Shown in pieces: positions 14,064-15,764 of a DNA stretch of 15,764 nucleotides. The stretch is from Nitrospirota bacterium (lineage in GTDB: Bacteria; Nitrospirota; Thermodesulfovibrionia; Thermodesulfovibrionales; JdFR-88): positions 1 to 15,764 of the forward strand of contig JAKAMR010000066.1 in assembly GCA_021812785.1 (NCBI GenBank), written 5' to 3'. The first letter of the stretch is position 1, and every line of letters begins with the position of its first letter. The translations under genes and the position numbers were made by a program. The notes beneath the pieces were generated by a model. It made no database searches. It was not told where the DNA came from and was given only the letters and a program-made list of their open reading frames with translations.

Positions 14064-15374
14064 TCATGTCCGCCTTGCCTGTTTTTCCGGCTGCCTCCCG
14101 ACGGCTTCCAAAATTCCCTGGGGAGTCGCACTGATAAGCATGGTCCTGATTCCCAGGGCCGCTTCCATATCTGTCAGTGCCACGTCGTCCAGGAATATAT
14201 CCTCTCCATCTCTCACCACCGCTTCCGGCACGAGTAGTATATCATGCGATGGGGCGTGTTCTTCGAGGCTTTTAAGAACGTCCCGTCCGGTAAGAAGTCC
14301 GGTGACGGTGACGGAAGAGCCAAAAAAACGGTTTTCGACCGGGACCAACGTTATTTGGTGTCCCTGTTTTTTGAGTTTTTCAATGAACTTTGCGAGATAC
14401 GGGTAAAAGGATGTCCCGGTAAAGGTCAGGTATTTCAGGCCGGATGGGTTTTTAGCCTGGCCCGTCCTCCTGGTCTCATGCAGAAACTGCGGGACCAGCC
14501 CCACACCGTTTTCTATTTGCGGGAGATCGCCGTATTCGGCCACAGGGGGCAGGGCCACCCCCGCTTTTATATACAGCTCATCCGCTCCGTATACGATATT
14601 TTCGCCGTGTTTTTTTCTGAAGCGCTTCTGGAACCGGGCTATCGTGTCCAGGGCTTCAGATGCTTCCTGGGCGCCGGCCGGCTTTATCTTTGCCTTGCTG
14701 AAAGAGGTGAGGCCCACCGGGACAACGGCTATGGACATTATGTAAGGATAAAAAGAATAGAGGTCGCTGATGGTCCTGGCCAGGGATTTTCCGTCATTGA
14801 TGCCGGGGCAAAGCACTATCTGCGTGTGGGCCCGGAGCTTGTTTTCCCTGAAAAAGCGCAGGTCCTTCATGATGTCCGGCGCACCCGGATTCCCCAGCAG
14901 CTGCCTTCTTGTCGCGTTGTCCGTGCTGTGGACGGATATATAGAGCGGGCTCAGCCTTTGCGTTGCTATGCGCTTTTTATCGCAATCGCTGAGGTTTGCC
15001 ATGGTTATATAATTCCCGTAGATAAAAGACATCCTGTAGTCCTCGTCTTTTAAGTAAAGGGACTTCCGCATGCCTTTCGGAAGCTGGGACACGAAGCAGA
15101 AAACACAGCGGTTGCCGCATCTTTTTATGGGGAAATGCCTCAGGGATATCCCCGGACCGCAGGCTTCCGGGATGTCAAGTTTCACCCGGCCGGCCTTTTT
15201 GAACTCCATGTCCAGAGTGCCGCCGTCTTTGTGGAAATAGAAATCTATAAGGTCCGAGATCCTGTTGCCGTTTATGGAGATAAGCGTGTCTCCAGCGTGG
15301 ATCCCGGCCCTGGCCGCAAGGCCTCCGGGGGCCACGCTTTCTATCTCAACCCCGATCTTTTCTCTCTGACGCAA
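14064..15374 (-). CDS. PDZ / radical-SAM-like DUF512 protein
   Basis: This 436-residue protein has three parts: a PDZ-like domain (about 5-65; IESVAPGGLAARAGIHAGD, LISINGNRISD), a radical-SAM-like domain with Cys86-x3-Cys90-x2-Cys93 (CGNRCVFCF), and a C-terminal DUF512 domain beginning near YGADELYIKAG and ENGVGLVPQF. The Cys motif is the usual 4Fe-4S/SAM ligand pattern. Family members are common in Firmicutes and cyanobacteria, and their reaction is unknown to me. The start codon is TTG at 15374, supported by AGAGGA seven bases upstream (15387-15382). It overlaps the pgsA-like gene by 29 bases, so the two are surely co-transcribed. No signal peptide: cytoplasmic. Confidence 0.88.
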   Translation of the reverse strand: MRQREKIGVEIESVAPGGLAARAGIHAGDTLISINGNRISDLIDFYFHKDGGTLDMEFKKAGRVKLDIPEACGPGISLRHFPIKRCGNRCVFCFVSQLPKGMRKSLYLKDEDYRMSFIYGNYITMANLSDCDKKRIATQRLSPLYISVHSTDNATRRQLLGNPGAPDIMKDLRFFRENKLRAHTQIVLCPGINDGKSLARTISDLYSFYPYIMSIAVVPVGLTSFSKAKIKPAGAQEASEALDTIARFQKRFRKKHGENIVYGADELYIKAGVALPPVAEYGDLPQIENGVGLVPQFLHETRRTGQAKNPSGLKYLTFTGTSFYPYLAKFIEKLKKQGHQITLVPVENRFFGSSVTVTGLLTGRDVLKSLEEHAPSHDILLVPEAVVRDGEDIFLDDVALTDMEAALGIRTMLISATPQGILEAVGRQPEKQARRT

Positions 15375-15764
15375 TCTTGAGTCCTCTTTGCACGTATTGA
15401 AGGCCTGAGGCCGCCGTCAGCCCGGCGGCTATCCATACCATTGCCTGGATGACGGCTTCCGTGATGTAGCCGTAGTTGATCTTCAGGAGCACGGCCGTCA
15501 AAAGGGTAAACTGCGCGGCTATTGCGAGCTTGCCCGTCCGCGTCGGCTCAATCCGGACGGCCCCCCCGGAAACGCTCAGCAACCCCCATCCCAATATAAC
15601 TATTATATCCCTGCTCAAGACCACAATTGCAAGCCATACCGGGATTATGTGCAGCGTAAGAAACACTATGAAGGCCGTGATGAGCATGAACTTGTCCGCA
15701 AGCGGGTCCAGGAAAGATCCGATATCCGGACTTTTCCCGCTCATCCTGGCGATCATGAGATCGG
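15346..15764 (-). CDS. pgsA: CDP-alcohol phosphatidyltransferase (PgsA-like), 5' end cut by window edge
   Basis: The frame runs off the right edge; the ATG at 15756 is internal, because the catalytic motif begins before it. The CDP-alcohol phosphatidyltransferase motif D-G-x2-A-R-x8-G-x3-D-x3-D is visible as D-L-M-I-A-R, eight residues, then GSFLDPLAD. The last two Asp are intact, but Leu stands where Gly is expected after the first Asp. At least three hydrophobic segments follow, as expected of an integral inner-membrane enzyme. By similarity to PgsA it would make phosphatidylglycerol phosphate from CDP-diacylglycerol and glycerol-3-phosphate; another alcohol acceptor is possible. It is the first visible gene of the long operon. 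Confidence 0.85.
   Translation of the reverse strand, partial: DLMIARMSGKSPDIGSFLDPLADKFMLITAFIVFLTLHIIPVWLAIVVLSRDIIVILGWGLLSVSGGAVRIEPTRTGKLAIAAQFTLLTAVLLKINYGYITEAVIQAMVWIAAGLTAASGLQYVQRGLKIASERKDRG

Noticed and set aside
13988..14131. N-terminal extension of aroE
   Set aside because: Low-complexity Asn/Lys/Arg codons overlapping the upstream gene; the family N-terminus begins at ATG 13987.

Overview
The window reads as one chromosomal stretch of a diderm (LPS-bearing), moderately GC-rich bacterium. Evidence for an outer membrane is the contiguous lptC-lptA-lptB set, an Slp-type lipoprotein and several exported proteins. RpoN, long-form HPF, RapZ without an adjacent ptsN or hprK, and a PDZ/radical-SAM/DUF512 protein would suit Nitrospirota or a Desulfobacterota-like lineage. 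That placement is inference; no rRNA or marker gene settles it. I see no tRNA, rRNA, CRISPR array, IS element or phage gene.

Left part (1-6225), a set of apparently independent genes: a truncated Slp-family lipoprotein (minus); a divergent 1016-residue protein on the plus strand that closely resembles plant alpha-glucan, water dikinase (GWD, the starch-phosphorylating enzyme); a convergent membrane-anchored Cys-phosphatase; a PCu(A)C-type copper-binding lipoprotein; and an M42 metallo-aminopeptidase. The GWD homologue is the most striking gene here. It has one N-terminal CBM45-like module, the phospho-acceptor histidine motif and the C-terminal ATP-binding domain, but lacks one of the two cysteines of the plant redox switch.

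Middle (6226-6817): about 590 bases without a convincing gene. It holds a likely promoter for the M42 gene, one copy of a dispersed hairpin repeat, and a possible short plus-strand transcription unit ending in a weak terminator.

Right part (6818-15764, all minus strand), in transcription order: pgsA-like CDP-alcohol phosphatidyltransferase (cut by the window edge), PDZ/radical-SAM/DUF512 protein, aroE, lptC, lptA, lptB, rpoN, hpf, rapZ, RluD-type pseudouridine synthase, secreted PLD-type nuclease. Junctions are overlaps or gaps of 0-2 bases almost throughout, so this looks like one long operon joining phospholipid synthesis, LPS transport, sigma-54, ribosome hibernation and envelope or RNA regulation. 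Only two junctions are long (76 bases before aroE, 181 before hpf). Both are tiled by short open frames that start 1-2 bases after the previous stop and end within 2 bases of, or overlapping, the next start. In the hpf leader these short frames come from two tandem copies of the hairpin repeat.
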